The notes under the pieces: model-generated
What the model was told of the DNA's origin: nothing
The model's database searches: none
The model's input: only the letters and a program-made list of their open reading frames with translations
From: Acorus gramineus
Taxonomy: Eukaryota; Streptophyta; Magnoliopsida; Acorales; Acoraceae
Direction: 5' to 3'
Length of the DNA stretch: 64,000 bases
Assembly: GCA_030737835.1 (NCBI GenBank)
Contig: JAUJYN010000087.1
Span: 62,001-126,000 of the forward strand
Shown: in pieces, positions 1 to 12,859 of the stretch
Layout: each line of letters begins with the position of its first letter
Numbering within the stretch: position 1 is the stretch's first letter
Program-made: the position numbers and the translations under genes

Positions 1-39
1 ACAGAGATAAGAACCCATCCACCTTGTCGCCGTTTAAGT

Positions 40-2700
40 TATGCCTAACCTGAACCTCCCAAAACCGGGTGTCACCTCTACACGTTCAAAATTGGTCTAC
101 CGACCCTGTTTGAGACGAAGCAAGGCTGAATATCCGCGGAAAACACTCCTTAAGGGTTGTATTACCGATCCAAACATCGGTCCAGAAGTTTATCGGAGTT
201 CCATCCCCCAACTTCCACCCAATAGCCTCGGCCAAGGACTCCGCGCCCACCACCAAATCCTTCCAAAGCTTGGACATACTCCTGGACACCCGAGGGAATC
301 TGCATTCCAACGTGCTACTGTCAACCATCTCCATAGCTTTAACGAAACGAGGAGAGCCAAATTCATGGTCTCCAAATCTAAAATCCCCCCCCCCCCCCCA
401 ACAAACCTTGCTACGACAAACAACCTCCCATTTGACAAGATGGACTTTGTTCAAAGCCTCTTTTGCTCCATTCCAAAGAAATTGTCGTCTATGCCATCCA
501 AATGCTTGAGGATCCCTTAGCCCCCATTTGGAACGGGAATAAGATTTATTCTTGGGTATACATTTATTCCGGTATAAGTGAGTATAAATAAGGATAAATT
601 GATTTTGTGTTTGGTTGTGTTTTGAATTATTCTCGTTGGTGAACGTAAGAATAAATGTTTTGTTGTTTGGAAAAAATGTGAATAAAGTATGGATAAAGAT
701 TTATAAAAGGTGAAAAAATAATGATAGTTGATTTGATAGGTGATTTATAAGAGGTGATGACAGTTAATTTGACAATAGGCATATTCTTTGGGTGGAATAA
801 CCTAGGATAACTTTAATTTTAGGGGTTGGATGGAATCCATATACCAGTTTATTCTGCATAAGATATTCCAGGATATACCAGGCAAACAAACGGGTTAAAA
901 CCCCTATTCCAGTCAATACTAGGTTATCCGGAGGCTTATTCCCGTTCCAAACAGGGGCTTAAGGAATTTGCAACAGTGAGATAATGGATTGGGATATTAG
1001 AGAGGACCGTCTGAATCAAGGTGATGCAACACCCGAAACTGAGGACCTAATTGACCAATCCTCCAGGCACCACTCGAAACGGCCAATCAGGGAAGCTTAC
1101 TCAGCCATAGTCACCCTATCTAACTGTAACGGGAGACCCAAAAGCCGCGTAGGGAACTGCTGCACCATGCAATGGAAAATATTGGCAAATCGATCAAGAT
1201 CCCTACTGTCAACTTTAATATTCAGTGTAACACTCTTGTGAAACTTGATGCAAAGGCTGGGTAATAGCTCAAAAATTCAGCAAACAAACTCAACCCCCTA
1301 ATGGAGAGTTCAGACGCCTCACAAAAAATAACAATGACATCAGAGCACGACAAAACAGAGACCCACCCGTCTGCAACCGCCATCTTCAACATTCTACTGA
1401 GAGCGTTTGCCACAGTAATAAAAAGAAGGGGAGAGGGGCCTTTATTGATGTGAAAGAATCCACGCGGTTCTCCATTAACCAAAACTGACGTCTTCGCAAT
1501 CAAAATGCAAGCTTTAATCATCCATATCCAGTTTGGTTCAAAACCATGACAGCTAAGGAGATGGAAGAGGAAGTCCTAATAGACGTTGTCAAGAGCCTTG
1601 GAAAAATCAAGCTTGATAACCAAGCCCTCCCTGCTGTCCTGGTGAACCGCAGATATACACTCCTGCGCTAACATGAATCCGTCTTGGAGGGCCCTCCCAG
1701 GAATGAAAGCGGACGGCGTCTCGTCCACGAGGAAACCGATGACCAACTTCCTGTTCACAAGGACTTTGGATAACATTTCGTAACAACCATTAACTAAGGA
1801 ATTGGCCTGTAGTCCCCAATTTGAATACCCCCCTCCTTCTTTGGGATCAATGCAAAATAGGTCAAATTTAATTGGCCAATTCCCGTCGAAGAATGGAAAA
1901 ATTCACCAAACATCTCCATCACATCCGCCTTAAGAAGCCCCCAAATTCCTGGTAAAAACGAAGATCGAACCCTTCGGGCCAGGCACTTTATCCGCTTCAG
2001 CCCCGAAGATCGCCGCCTTCACCTCCTCCGAAAAGGGTGCCTCATGGTTATGGAGTAATGGTCCAGAATGTGACCTAACTCCTTGTCAAGCTAAAGGGGC
2101 CTCTAGCCTCTCTGCCTTTGAAAAGCCCTAGAGAATTGATCAACAATAGCAGACTGGATGTCCCTAGTGTGAACCAACTGGGTATCCCCAACCTGCAATA
2201 TGACAATAGAGTTGGTCCTTCTCCTTTAACTAGCCACCTTTTGAAATGTTTTTGAATTATTATCCCCCTCCTTCAACCAAATGGCCCGAGAGGTTGCCTC
2301 CACACACTCCTCCATTTGAAGCACAAGCTGCCATTCAGCTTTAAGTGTGCCCCGGATCTCCCTGTCCTACTCGGAAAGCAAGCCCCATCTCCTCCCATCT
2401 ATCAAAAACCTCCAGCTGCACAAACAAATCCCGCTTCCGCCTATTCCGGATCAGAGATTCAGCTTTGTTCCAGCATTTCAAGACCATCTTCAACCGTTTG
2501 AGTTTGAAATACAATTTCCTCGCACCCAGAAGACCAGGCACCTCCACCTGCCACGAGGAAGCCACCACATCCCGGAAGCAAGGATGGAGAAGCCACCAAT
2601 TTTCGAATCGGAACTTAACAGGGGACCGCTGTTTCTCACCACCCGAGAAAACAAGAGGCGAGAAAACAAGACGAGAAAGGTCAGAACAAATTCGAGGAAG
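40..2700 (-). pseudogene. Degenerate LINE (non-LTR retrotransposon) reverse transcriptase
   Basis: On the minus strand, pieces of one LINE ORF2 appear in the right order. The linker before the RT lies at about 2341-2690 (KLKRLKMVLKCWNK, and upstream RFENWWLL). RT fingers/palm lie at 1576-1776 (DETPSAFIPGRALQDG, then KLDFSKALDNVY). The catalytic block at 1222-1521 reads SCSDVIVIFCEAS where a FADD-type motif is expected, so the active-site aspartate pair is damaged. The C-terminal zf-RVT region lies at 86-454 (IGWKLGDGTPINFWTDVWIG). The frame changes repeatedly and stops interrupt it, and no endonuclease domain is visible upstream of 2700, so the copy is dead and 5'-incomplete. A MITE at 520-958 interrupts it. 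The class call is secure; the exact ends are not. Confidence 0.85.
520..958. mobile_element. Tourist-like MITE (PIF/Harbinger) inserted in the LINE
   Basis: A 439-bp AT-rich non-coding element. Its ends are inverted repeats of about 24 bp: GCCCCCATTTGGAACGGGAA on the left and the complement of GCCCCTGTTTGGAACGGGAA on the right, differing at two positions. It is flanked by a 3-bp direct repeat TTA at 517-519 and 959-961, the target duplication expected of PIF/Harbinger elements. It has no coding capacity, so it would be mobilised in trans. It splits the LINE zf-RVT region and is therefore younger than that LINE. Confidence 0.85.
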
Positions 2701-2727
2701 TCCTTGAAGATATTGTTTTCAGTTTGA

Positions 2728-4808
2728 AAGTTTTCTTATACAATGCTATTTAGAATATCAATTCATTTAAATTATTTAATTTAATTTAGTGTTAAAGATT
2801 TCAATATAATAGTGAGAAATTGGAAGAAATTGAATGCATTGGATTTGATTTTCTAAGGTTTCTGTTCTGATTTAGATCTGGTGAAGGGATTACACTAGGG
2901 TTTTGATTATGTTGTTCTTGTACCGGAGTAAGAAAATGAGTGTTCTTTTTTTTAGTATTAGAATTCTTTAGTGAAACTCTAGGTTCTATATGTTCATTTA
3001 ATCATTGATGGTACAGAAAAGTGGAGGGGAGGAGTAAATTATCAATCAGAAATCTCATTTCAGTGATTGTTCAAATTTAATGGAATTTATGCATGTTTGT
3101 AATTATATTTAAAGGGGTCATCAATAAATGATCTATATTGATTTTTATTGTCGCTTAATTTACAATTAATTATTTTGTGAAAGATAACCATAAATCCAAT
3201 CTCATTTTTAGCCTTTGATAGGATAAAAGTTTTATGGTTTTGTTTTACATGCCTTGGATGCCATGAATCTTTTGTCAATTTTGATTACAAAGTTTGGTTA
3301 GTGACATATTTGATAGATATGACTCTTTTGATCTTGAGTTTGTATTTTGACTTTTTTTTTTCTTGTTCTACTCCGTGAATAGGATTTGCAACGCCGTTGT
3401 GACCCATGTGGCTCCTTGTTGGAAATAAATCTTGTAGGCTTCTACTAAGGATCATCAAGAGAGGCAAATTTAAGCCTGGAAATTCCAAAATGTAATAGAT
3501 TATATGTTTTGGGTTCCTCTGTCAATTAACATTCTCTGGCATGTAGTTTTGTATTCATGAGACGGCATTTTTTCCCCTTCTGGTGGAAACTCCCTTTTTT
3601 ATATCTATTTGATGTTTGGCTCTTTGACTGTTGGATTTTACCATTTCATCAGTAGCACATATGTAATTGACTATATGTTACTGGAGCATTGAATGAGAAT
3701 AGTTCCGAGGCAAAAATACTTGTGTATATGCATGTTAATAAACTGGAACAAATACAAATTTCTACAAAGGGTTCAACCAGAAAAGGTTGCTCTACTTATT
3801 ATTCTGGCATTCATGTTAAGTGCCACAGGTTGGCCTCCTATTGCAGGAAAAAAGGCAAATGTTTATGCATAGTTTTCATTGGCTGTCTCAAGTGAAGTAC
3901 ACTTTATACTGGGAGTGGGTTGGGATATGGTGCTATGTCTTAATATTCTTTCAGATGTCTAAGGAACTTGTGTAATTCGTTGAAGTTTGATTGTGGAATA
4001 GTCTCGTTCATAATTTGAACCTATTAGGATATCCTTGTATTGTAGTTTGCCAAAATTATACTCTGGGTCACATGGAGGAAAAGAATAGCCCTATCTGATC
4101 TGATGATAAAATGCCGACATTGTGGAAAGTGGAAATGTCTGAATAATCATGTTTGGGTAATTCCTTGTTCATGCCACAAGGCTTATTTTTAATGTAGAAA
4201 TACAATTGGAGTGTATGAACTGCCTAGAATGTCTAGGTATATTTTGTACCTTCACTGTTAGCGAGACTATACGAACTGATGACCTGATGCGCATCTTGAT
4301 CCATCTTCGTCTTGGATTATATCTTGGAGACGAGTCATATCAGATACCTCATACTGTGGTCACCTTGAGTGCCATAATTTGCTTTTTTTTAGGAATTATC
4401 TTTTTAGGTGTTCTCGTGTTGTTCACATGCAATATTTCCTTATTGCACTTTGAATTTATTTCTTTCTTTATGTTATATACCACTCATCTGTTGTTGGATA
4501 CCACCTTTACTGATTATCTTTCCATGCTTCTGTTTCCTTCTGTAAATAGAGTTTGGAGTCCCTCGGTGATGAAGCTTGAAGCCACATTAAAAAGTTCGGG
4601 CCCTTTGTATGTTTTAATCATGTATTGCTTTGCTGAGAATTAAAACGACATTCAAACATGAGCAAGCCCATTCTTAAGGATTAGTGGAGTGAGAAAATCC
4701 CTCTTATTTTTTCATCTTTGGTAGTTTACATCTCCCAGGTACCACTATATTGTATCTCACCTTGTTATTAACTTCTTATGCTAACTTTCAATAAAAATTC
4801 ATTCAGTT
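2728..4808. other. Intergenic stretch with no recognisable gene
   Basis: AT-rich sequence between the LINE remnant and the next repeat. Open frames here (for example 4206-4643 plus, 145 codons, hydrophobic) do not resemble a known family and lack convincing splice or domain context. The stretch 2840-3500 has a leader-like look (a CTAGGGTTTTGATT-type start around 2895), but no coding exon could be tied to it. A non-coding or untranslated transcript cannot be excluded. Confidence 0.4.
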
Positions 4809-5297
4809 CTAGGGCTGGTAAACGAGTCGAGCAGCTTGGGCTTGGCATTTTTAAAGCTCGTTCAGGCTCGTTCGATTAGACAAATGAGTCAAACTTGAAC
4901 AATTTTTAAAGTTCGGTTTGTAAACGAATGGAGCCTGGGCCGAGCCGAGCCCGAGCCTAGACGAGCTCGTTTACTTAACAAAAAGAAGGTGAATGAGCCG
5001 AGCCTGAGCTTATGTTACTTTCACATGTATAAGGTGTTATGATTTGTGAAATGTGATTTCTCAAATACTAAACAAGATTTTTTTTTTAGCTAAACGAGTC
5101 CGAGCTGAGCCTTGATTCGAACTTCGGCTTGGCTTGTTTAACAAACGAACCGAGCCGAGCTTCAACCGAGCTTTTCACGAGCCCAACGAGTCGAGCTTGA
5201 ACACAAAATGAAGTTCGTTTCTGAGCCGAGCCGAGCTCGAGCCGAGTCTGAGCAGCAGGTCAAAACTTTACTCGTTCGGCTCGTTTACCACCCCTAG
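4809..5297. mobile_element. Non-autonomous DNA element (hAT-like MITE) rich in GAGCCGAGC motifs
   Basis: The ends are inverted: CTAGGGCTGGTAAACGAG at 4809 and, on the complement of the right end, CTAGGGGTGGTAAACGAG. The interior is packed with short degenerate motifs in both orientations (GAGCCGAGC, GCTCGTTT, AACGAGC), giving it a partly foldback character. The CTAGGGGTGG-type terminus resembles plant hAT-derived MITEs. I could not identify a clean 8-bp target duplication, so the superfamily assignment is tentative. Confidence 0.6.
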
Positions 5298-6689
5298 TAT
5301 TGACCTGTCCACTGCTAAAATTTTATAACTTTATTTATGATACCTGTTGCTTGTTGCATGACCTTTCTCAACTTCAAGTTTTCAACTTATAATTCATTAA
5401 TCTTTTTGATGGTCGAGAATAATTGATCGTCTTTCACATCCTTCCCTTGCGTGATATATTTAGCAATAATTAATAATAATATCACTGTAAGACTGCAATG
5501 TGAAATGTACTTGTGCCATCTTTTTATCTGTTAGAACATCCAGAGAGGATGTCTCCATCTCTAACAGTTCTACATCAATATCGAACTTGGAGCATGTAAA
5601 TTTCGTTCAATAAATTAGGCACCCAAAAATCTCACTTCACTCCAATTTGCGGATTGAGTTAGGGCAATATATTACTATTAGATATTCTTCCAGCTTTGAT
5701 GTTGATGATGGTCCACCAATATCAGATCACCCTTCATATTCAGCCTAGATTCTTAGATCCTGCATGGAGTACATGTAGAGAAAGCATTACAGTCAGTGCT
5801 CATGGCTTTTGGGTATTTGAGTTCTGTGTCATGTATTGAGTTCTTGAAGAGATAATATGCCTTCTCTGGTCTATTTCATGGTCCTGAATCATCTTAGGAG
5901 ATCTATATGGGGTTCAATAGTGTAATCATGGACTCCACTTATTCTTCTTGAACTGAAGTAGTTCTATCAGGATTCAGGAGAAGTGCTTTATCCCATTAAG
6001 GTGACTTCATAGAGAATCATCCAACCAAATAGGTTAATGTAGACGTTCGTCTCTCCGCAGTGCCCCCAATTTGAATGTTGGATTGACCGGACTATTACAC
6101 CCCCCCCCCCCTCCCTTTTACCTTTTTTTCAAAATAAAATTTGAAGGACATCACAGCCTTTGATATAAATGAGAGAGGGTTAGTGAAAACATCCGCCAGT
6201 CCTTAATCCTTTTGTCTTTATTTGGATTTGATTTTTTCTCCTTTTGATGATGCAGTTGAGAAACTGAGGTTGGGTATCTCTTGCAACTCATACACTACCT
6301 GTTGTATTCATATAGTATCATTTCAAGATGTAGTGTCAACATTATATATATGCAGCTGACTGTTCATAGTTTCTGAAGAACATAGGCATTAGAATTGTTT
6401 GTAAGTCGCTGGCTACTAGATAATTCATCTGGGATTATTAAACTGATCAAGTAGGCTGATTATGGGAAAGTATTCCTCCGGTCCTGAGATAAGTCATTCT
6501 CAAATCAGTGAGTTGTTCGCATCATGGTTTTGATTAGTGGGCATGTTAATGATAGAACAGTTTCGTTATTACCCGTTAAGCTACCCATTGGTTTGGAAAC
6601 CCTTCAGATTTTGTTCTCAGTGGTTTTGGGGGTTTAACTGCTCATTGATTTGTAAACAATGAGACCCTGTTTTGAGGCAGTTTTAATAT
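5298..6689. other. Intergenic, nothing recognised
   Basis: No conserved coding segment seen. Contains a C-run near 6098-6111 and AT-rich sequence. It could hold old LTR or SINE material (for example 5520-6060), but no terminal repeats or domains could be supported. Confidence 0.35.
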
Positions 6690-6697
6690 GAAGCAGC

Positions 6698-7123
6698 CAA
6701 TCCTATATCCTAATATGCGGGCTAAGATTTCCCAATCCTATATCCCGGCAGTATTGTGGGCGGTGTGGTTGACTCGGAATGCGTCTGCCTTTAGAGATTA
6801 AACCGCTTATGTCAAAAATATTTGGGAGATTTTAGTTTCATTAAGGAATGTGGTAGATTTTGTGGGGGGGCTCCGTCGATGTGATTGGTGGGAGAGGTGC
6901 TGATCATGTGACCTCTCTTTTGAAAGGGGGAGGAGTAGATGACTTGTCTTAGTGTTTTATGTGTATAGTTCTCTTCTATCATTGTTATTCTAGATGTGGC
7001 TCTCATTTTCTCGCGTTCCCCTTTATATTGGGGTTTCTGTTTTTCTTATCTTCGCTTGTATCTACTCTTTGAACTTTGGCCTTTTTAAAGTAATTGCCTA
7101 CCGTTTTCATCATAAAAAAAAAA
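6698..7123 (+). mobile_element. 5'-truncated LINE insertion with poly(A) tail and target-site duplication
   Basis: The 3' end of a LINE lies on the plus strand. A reading such as AVWLTRNASAFRD at about 6758-6798 matches the C-terminal end of plant LINE ORF2. A non-coding tail follows and ends in a run of ten A at 7114-7123. The copy is bracketed by an 8-bp direct repeat GAAGCAGC at 6690-6697 and 7124-7131, the signature of target-primed reverse transcription. It is heavily 5'-truncated. Confidence 0.75.
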
Positions 7124-7131
7124 GAAGCAGC

Positions 7132-9590
7132 AGCAACCGAGTGGTGATTTTGATGTTGAACCAGCCTGATTGATTGGCTTTTGAAAGGGTTTCAATTTGC
7201 TCTGCATTATTCTTTCAATTTGATTTCAGTTTTTAGAGCTTTGTCTACTTTGCTCTCACTTTATGTTGGATGATTCTTGTATTATTTTCTTTAGGATTGA
7301 TTGAATAAGTTATGATAAAGCACAAGAATAATGAGTTTGTTTTAATTCATGCACTCCAATAATTAGGGGTATCATCAATTAGTGTAAACACATACATGGG
7401 ACAAGAGAAGACGTATTGTTCCCATGATATTTTTGTGGAAGAATATTAAATCTTTGCACTTAACTTTGACCTTATCTAATCATTTCTACATATATCTATA
7501 TTTCCTTTTATTGACTTGTATGTTATGATGTATTCCATGTTAGGGGAGTTGTTATTCCATATTCTAGTTTAATCATTATATTATTTTCAATTATACCCCA
7601 TTGCATGGAAGCCATGTTTTTTAACATATTCAAAGACCTCTGGTTTGATTGAAGAGTTAAAAAAATATATTCACTGCATTGGTTTTATGAAGTCGTATAA
7701 GATGACATCAAATCACTGTATGTAATTGTCATAAAAGTCTCTCTATGGTTAGGTTAATCTAGTTGGAGATCAGGACAACATCACTGTCGTTTTTTAACGT
7801 TTTCAAATCAAGCCTTCAACTTCAAGCATAGGTCCTTCAATTTCAAGCATAGTTCAAGGATAGGTTATCTAGCTAGAATAATCCAAAAGCCTTGCATCAC
7901 ATGAGTATAATTATTCTAGTATAGATAACTATATTAGTGGATTAAATCAATTTCTATTTGGTTGCTTTTTTAATTATTCTTAAGGAGAAAAAGTTTTTGT
8001 TGTTTGATTTGTCATATATAAATTGTTAATAAAAGATTAACAAGAAGTGAAAAAAAATGATGATTTGATACGTGAACATTTAATTTATAAGAGGTAAGAG
8101 GTGATGACGAGTGATTAAATATTGAATCTTTTTATATATGCGGATTAGATTGAAATAAATTGAGTGAAATAATACAATTTCAGTGTATCAAGAATAAATA
8201 ATATCAGTTTATTTCACTTATTCTAACATAAGTGTATGCCCACCTTTTTTTTTCAAACAAACTTTTTTTTAGAGCTTATTTAATGGGATAATAAATCATG
8301 AAAAGGAGTGATTCATGTAACAAAAATCTGTCCATTGTTTAAGCATCCGCAGATGGTATTTCTGGCACATATATTTTTGGTCCCCCCTGATATACTGTGG
8401 GTGCGCAGAGCGTGACCACATGTTTGTAGTTCATGTGGGCTCGATGACTGGTACGGATGCAATCCTCATACACCATATGTTATTAATTGATGGTGTCATT
8501 TTGTCACGCGATATGACTTTTAAGATCTCTGGATAAGACCATATCGTGAAATAGATTCTTGAGGTTTTGTAGCTGACCAATACCACTGCTTTGTTTAGAA
8601 TTATGACTCATGAGGACCCACTTGGGGTCACACACACACACACACTCACACTTTTATTTTCAGGTGATTGGTGATTATCTCCTGAAAATATATTTGAATT
8701 AGAACACTGAAAAAAAAAAATGTATTTGAATCTTTTGTTTTTGTGTTTATTCATGGATATATTATGCAAAAATTATCATTCGCATAATTGAGGACATCTC
8801 TTTTTGAATCAGAATCAATAAAACTAACCTTTAGTTTGACTGTTCATAATTTTTGTATTTTCTATGGCCCCTTTTGATAGCTAATTATACCAATTTTATT
8901 TTTAGAAATTAATAAGTCTCTCTGGTCCTATAGACCACTTAAATCTTTGATTTGTCTTCATATATATTTTTATATAAATAAATACTAGTTTTACTCCCAA
9001 GTAAATGAATGTAATAGAAAAGAGAAGAGAGGTGATCGGTGTTATTGGTGCATCTATTTTTTTATTATCTTTTTATTCATTAATTTATAAATCTTAAGTT
9101 AGTGTCTGGAAACACGTTTGAAAAATAAAATTTTGAATAAAGTGATTTAAATAGACTCTGATATCTAAAAAGCGCATTTTCTATATTTTCTAAAAAGCAA
9201 TCATTTTACATTAAAAATTAAAAATAATTTTTTAATTAAGTGTTCCTTAAATGCATTTGATATTAAATTTTCTGTTTAATTAAAAATGAGAATCACTGAT
9301 TTGATAATGCGGTTGAATACATGTCATGTAAAACCATTGTTTTGGTATAAAAAAATGATAGTCCATATTCCTCAATCCTCAACACCTTTTGTTGTCAAAT
9401 TTATCAACCATGATTATATCTGGCATTGTGTCACTATCAAAGGGTTTTTTAAAGATTTTGGATAATGTTATGCATAGTTTGTTATATAATATCACATATA
9501 ATATTAATTTTTTTAAAATAATATAACTTATTTAATGAGATACATATATTTCTATAAAAAATTGTGTATATACTTCAATTAATTGTATAG
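7132..9590. other. Intergenic AT-rich sequence, MITE-like debris
   Basis: No gene recognised. The part at about 7890-8270 shares word order with the interior of the Harbinger MITE at 520-958 (a tract like TTTGTTGTTTG, then ATTTATAAGAGGTGATGAC) and may be a related, end-degraded copy. A short CA tract lies at about 8632-8646. Confidence 0.4.
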
Positions 9591-9594
9591 ATCC

Positions 9595-9955
9595 TCATTT
9601 ATAAAATAAGAAAAAGAAAAATCTATATAACCTCCGTAAACTGTTCGAAATCCATATAACCCTTTGATTTTTTTGAAGTCCATGTAACTCCTCAAAAATA
9701 TCAATGTAAATCTAAATAACCTTTCGAGTAAAATTTTTGTTGACAGATGAGGAATATATTGTGAATTTTCTGTTTGGTTAACCTTTACTAAAAACACAGA
9801 ATGCCAAAAATCATTTACAATGTGTTAAAAATATAAAAAATCATTTGTAAATGACGATTTTACATCTCTATATAAGATTTTATAATCTATTTAGAAGGGT
9901 AAAATCATCATTTATATAAAGTTTTTCACATTTTTAACACACGGTATGAGTTCTA
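9595..9955. repeat. MITE copy of the family also found in the 36-39 kb palindrome
   Basis: Blocks such as CCATATAACCC, ATCAATGTAAATC and CTGTTTGGTTAACC occur in the same order and at similar spacing as in 36646-37060 and its mirror copy at 38925-39330. This is therefore a third, more diverged member of the same short repeat. Its ends are not sharp, and it resembles long-TIR Mutator-type MITEs in composition only. Confidence 0.5.
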
Positions 9956-9967
9956 AGATAGTTTTAA

Positions 9968-10043
9968 GAAAGTTTCAGTAATGTTCCCATACCTAAAAAA
10001 AAAAAAGTTTTTTTTTAGGTATGGGAACATTACTGAAACTTTC
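9968..10043. repeat. Perfect 36-bp inverted repeat (hairpin)
   Basis: Left arm 9968-10003 starts GAAAGTTTCAGTAATGTTCC. The right arm 10008-10043 is its exact reverse complement, with a 4-nt loop (AAAG at 10004-10007). The inner part of the stem is an A run facing a T run. No flanking duplication is obvious. It may be a miniature foldback or the fused ends of an element. Confidence 0.85.
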
Positions 10044-11318
10044 CAGGATTTCAAGAGGATACCTTTTTTTGCTGGGTGGATAAGATTGCCCTTGAATTGT
10101 CAAAGAAACAACATTGACCACGCAATTCATATAAGAATGAATATGATCCAAATCTCTACTTGACATGAGGAGACAAAATATTAATTCATTGGATGAGAAA
10201 AACATTCCTTTATGTAGACTTTGATGGATTTTTTATGGTAGGAATCAAATGGAAATTGAGGTTGACCATGCGGTTTAGCCATGCAGGTTGGGCTTTACTT
10301 TTGATGGTAAACTCTTGAAATCAGAAAACACAAAATGAACTTTCATATAATAAAAAGTAGGGGGCAGATAGGCATTGTTGCAGTTGTGACCATGGTTTGG
10401 TAAGTACATAAAAAATTATATTTATCTAATGTACTTCTCTTTATTTTTATAAGAAAATGTATTTCGTATGATAAATATATGTATATTAATTGAGTGAATA
10501 TATATATATATATATATATATGAGAAACTCCTTGTGATTGACCTTACAATCGAGCTGGAAAGGTTACCTCTGCCTATTTGCTCCAGCTCCACGAAATTTT
10601 TTTTCGAATAATCGTCAATAAACAGGTGAATAAGTTAGTGTCAAGACTCAAACCCAAGACTTACCCTTCACACAGATAAATCATGAACCGTTGTGCTATG
10701 ATCACTAAAGATTAATGAATGAAAATATATTGACAGTGGAGATATGGATTTTAACAATAGAAAAAATAGACCTTAATTATTTTAACCATTCTTATCAAAA
10801 TAAACAAATGGCCTTCACTATTTGCATTTCAAATTCATTGGCAAGCAAGGACCATTTTGAAAAAAAAAAAAAAACTATACTGTATGATAACGAAAAGTGT
10901 GTTAACAGCTCTTCAAAATTGCCTATCATTTCTTAAAAAAAAAACAGCTTTTCAAAATATTTTATCCATATAATTTATGTTAAAAAGTACTTACTTTTAG
11001 CTTTTAGCTGAATAAGCACTGAAAGCTGATTGAACCAAACGGTGAAAGTTGATGGATTCTACAGGCAAATTGAATCCATTTTTAAACTCTACATATTACA
11101 TCAAAAACGATGATACCCATATCACCATATGAGTTGGAATATGTGTATGAAAATTTATACTTATCCGGATATACCTATAGTTTTTAGCATCTAATCTAAA
11201 ATCATGTGCGCCAAACATGAATAAAAGAAAGAAAAATGTTACTTTCAATATTTGTTGAAGTCTTATTTGCAATTTCTTTTTATTTTTTTGAGACACATAC
11301 TGAATGAAATAATTAAAT
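10044..11318. other. Intergenic, no gene; TA microsatellite at 10499-10521
   Basis: AT-rich with a (TA)n tract at about 10499-10521. Around 10640-10705 the wording (CAAGACTCAAACCCAAGAC and so on) resembles common plant dispersed repeats, but no element ends could be set. Confidence 0.35.
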
Positions 11319-11591
11319 GGATTTTTAGTTTTAAGTCCCCACAAATCATCATATTTAGTGATCGATCCCTCCCTTCTTCGTATTTAGGTTTTAGTCCCCC
11401 GATTTAAAGGATAATTCATGGATAGGTCCCTCACAGGGACTAAAAAATAAATTAAATAATTTATGGATAGGTCCCTCTTAGGGACTAAAAAGGAACTATC
11501 ATTTAAATCTGGGACTAAAACCTAAATACGAAGAAGGAAGGGATCGATCACTAAATATGATGGTTTGTAGGGACTTAAAACTAAAAATCCC
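11319..11591. mobile_element. Foldback MITE with terminal inverted repeats of about 80 bp
   Basis: The left arm (11319 to about 11400, GGATTTTTAGTTTTAAGTCC...) is nearly identical to the reverse complement of the right arm (about 11508-11591). Mismatches are few (for example CCCTCCC versus CCCTTCC). The short centre repeats GGGACTAAAA-type words. It has no coding capacity. Long TIRs and small size suggest a Mutator-type or foldback MITE. I did not find an unambiguous target duplication. Confidence 0.75.
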
Positions 11592-12330
11592 TAAATTTAA
11601 ATATATACAATGATAGACAATTTCATACATTATGACGTGGTGTCTATAAATTAAACAGGGAATCAAAAAGTGATATTTAGTGTATTACACCATAGAAGAA
11701 ATTTTTGGTTTTATCAAAGCCTCTAGGGTAGCATCTTTTGCTACAATGGATACCTAAAGACAAACATATCATTCTAAGCAAAGATAATGTATATAATAAT
11801 ATACACATAAAAGACAAAAAACCAATGCGCAGGCTGGTTGTCTAATATGGATGATGTTGATTAGCACGAGATTCAGGTCCGCTCAAGTTACATCAGAAAA
11901 CTAGTTGTTCATGTTTTTTCATGAACATTAGTCTCTTCATTGTGTTCCAATATTTTGATCAGCTGTTCTGATGATTGTGACTTCAACATGTCACTACAAG
12001 TGAGTTCGGTTGGGTTGGCATAAACAGTGAACAATGTGAGGATCACCTCGCTTGCAATTCAATCATGCTTTGATTTATTTTTTAAAATATATGTTTTATC
12101 TGATGAATCCTATGCTTTTACATAAACAAAATACTGCTTTATTGATTTGGTATATATCTCCATTTATGTAGATATTAAAAAAATTATACATTTCATCTAA
12201 CAAAACATGTTTGTGGTTAGTGAAATGATATGTATAAAAAATTTTATATCATTAAGTTGAATCCGGATTCAGTTAAGCTTGAGTATCATCAGTACCATCA
12301 ATATCGAACTACACATCATATAAATTGAAC

Positions 12331-12850
12331 TAGGGATAGCAATGAGATGGGTTGGGACGGGTTTGAGCAATCACAATCTCAAATCCGCTTATAAAATCAT
12401 CCCAAACCCGTATTGGGTTTGCTTATTTCGTTTTAAATTCATCCCAACGGGTTTTTAAGAATTCTAAACCCGTCCTGTCACATCCCATTTAAAATGGACT
12501 TTTTTTTTAAAATCCCAAATTTTTAAACATTTTTAATAGTTTTTAATTCTTTTTAGCTTATAATTAAATAATTATATTTATTCGTTATGTTATATAATAT
12601 TATTTGATACATGTAGTTTTTAACAGTAATAACATATGATAGGCTGATTTTATTTATGTATTATATTAATGTTGAAGGATATAAGTAATATACAAGGACG
12701 TGTTTTTGTATTTGAATCTCAAACCAGTCTCATATTTTTATCGAGTTGGGGCAGATCAAGATCGGGTTTGAAATTGAGGGAAGCAAACCTGTCCCAATAG
12801 AGCTCGGGTCAAGGCGGGTTTTCCATTTATCTCATTCCACTATCATATTT
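12331..12850. mobile_element. hAT-like non-autonomous element
   Basis: It begins TAGGGATAGCAATGAGATGGG and ends in the roughly complementary CCATTTATCTCATTCCACTA, a terminus typical of plant hAT MITEs with TAGGGNTGGCAAT-type ends. An imperfect 9-bp direct repeat flanks it: AAATTGAAC at 12322-12330 and AAATCGAAC at 12851-12859. The interior carries scattered CGGGTTTG/CAAACCCG words in both orientations and no ORF. Old and diverged. Confidence 0.5.
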
Positions 12851-12859
12851 AAATCGAAC

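Noticed and set aside
4206..4643. 145-codon hydrophobic ORF on the plus strand
   Set aside because: T-rich sequence yields hydrophobic codons by composition. No family resemblance, conserved motif or splice context.
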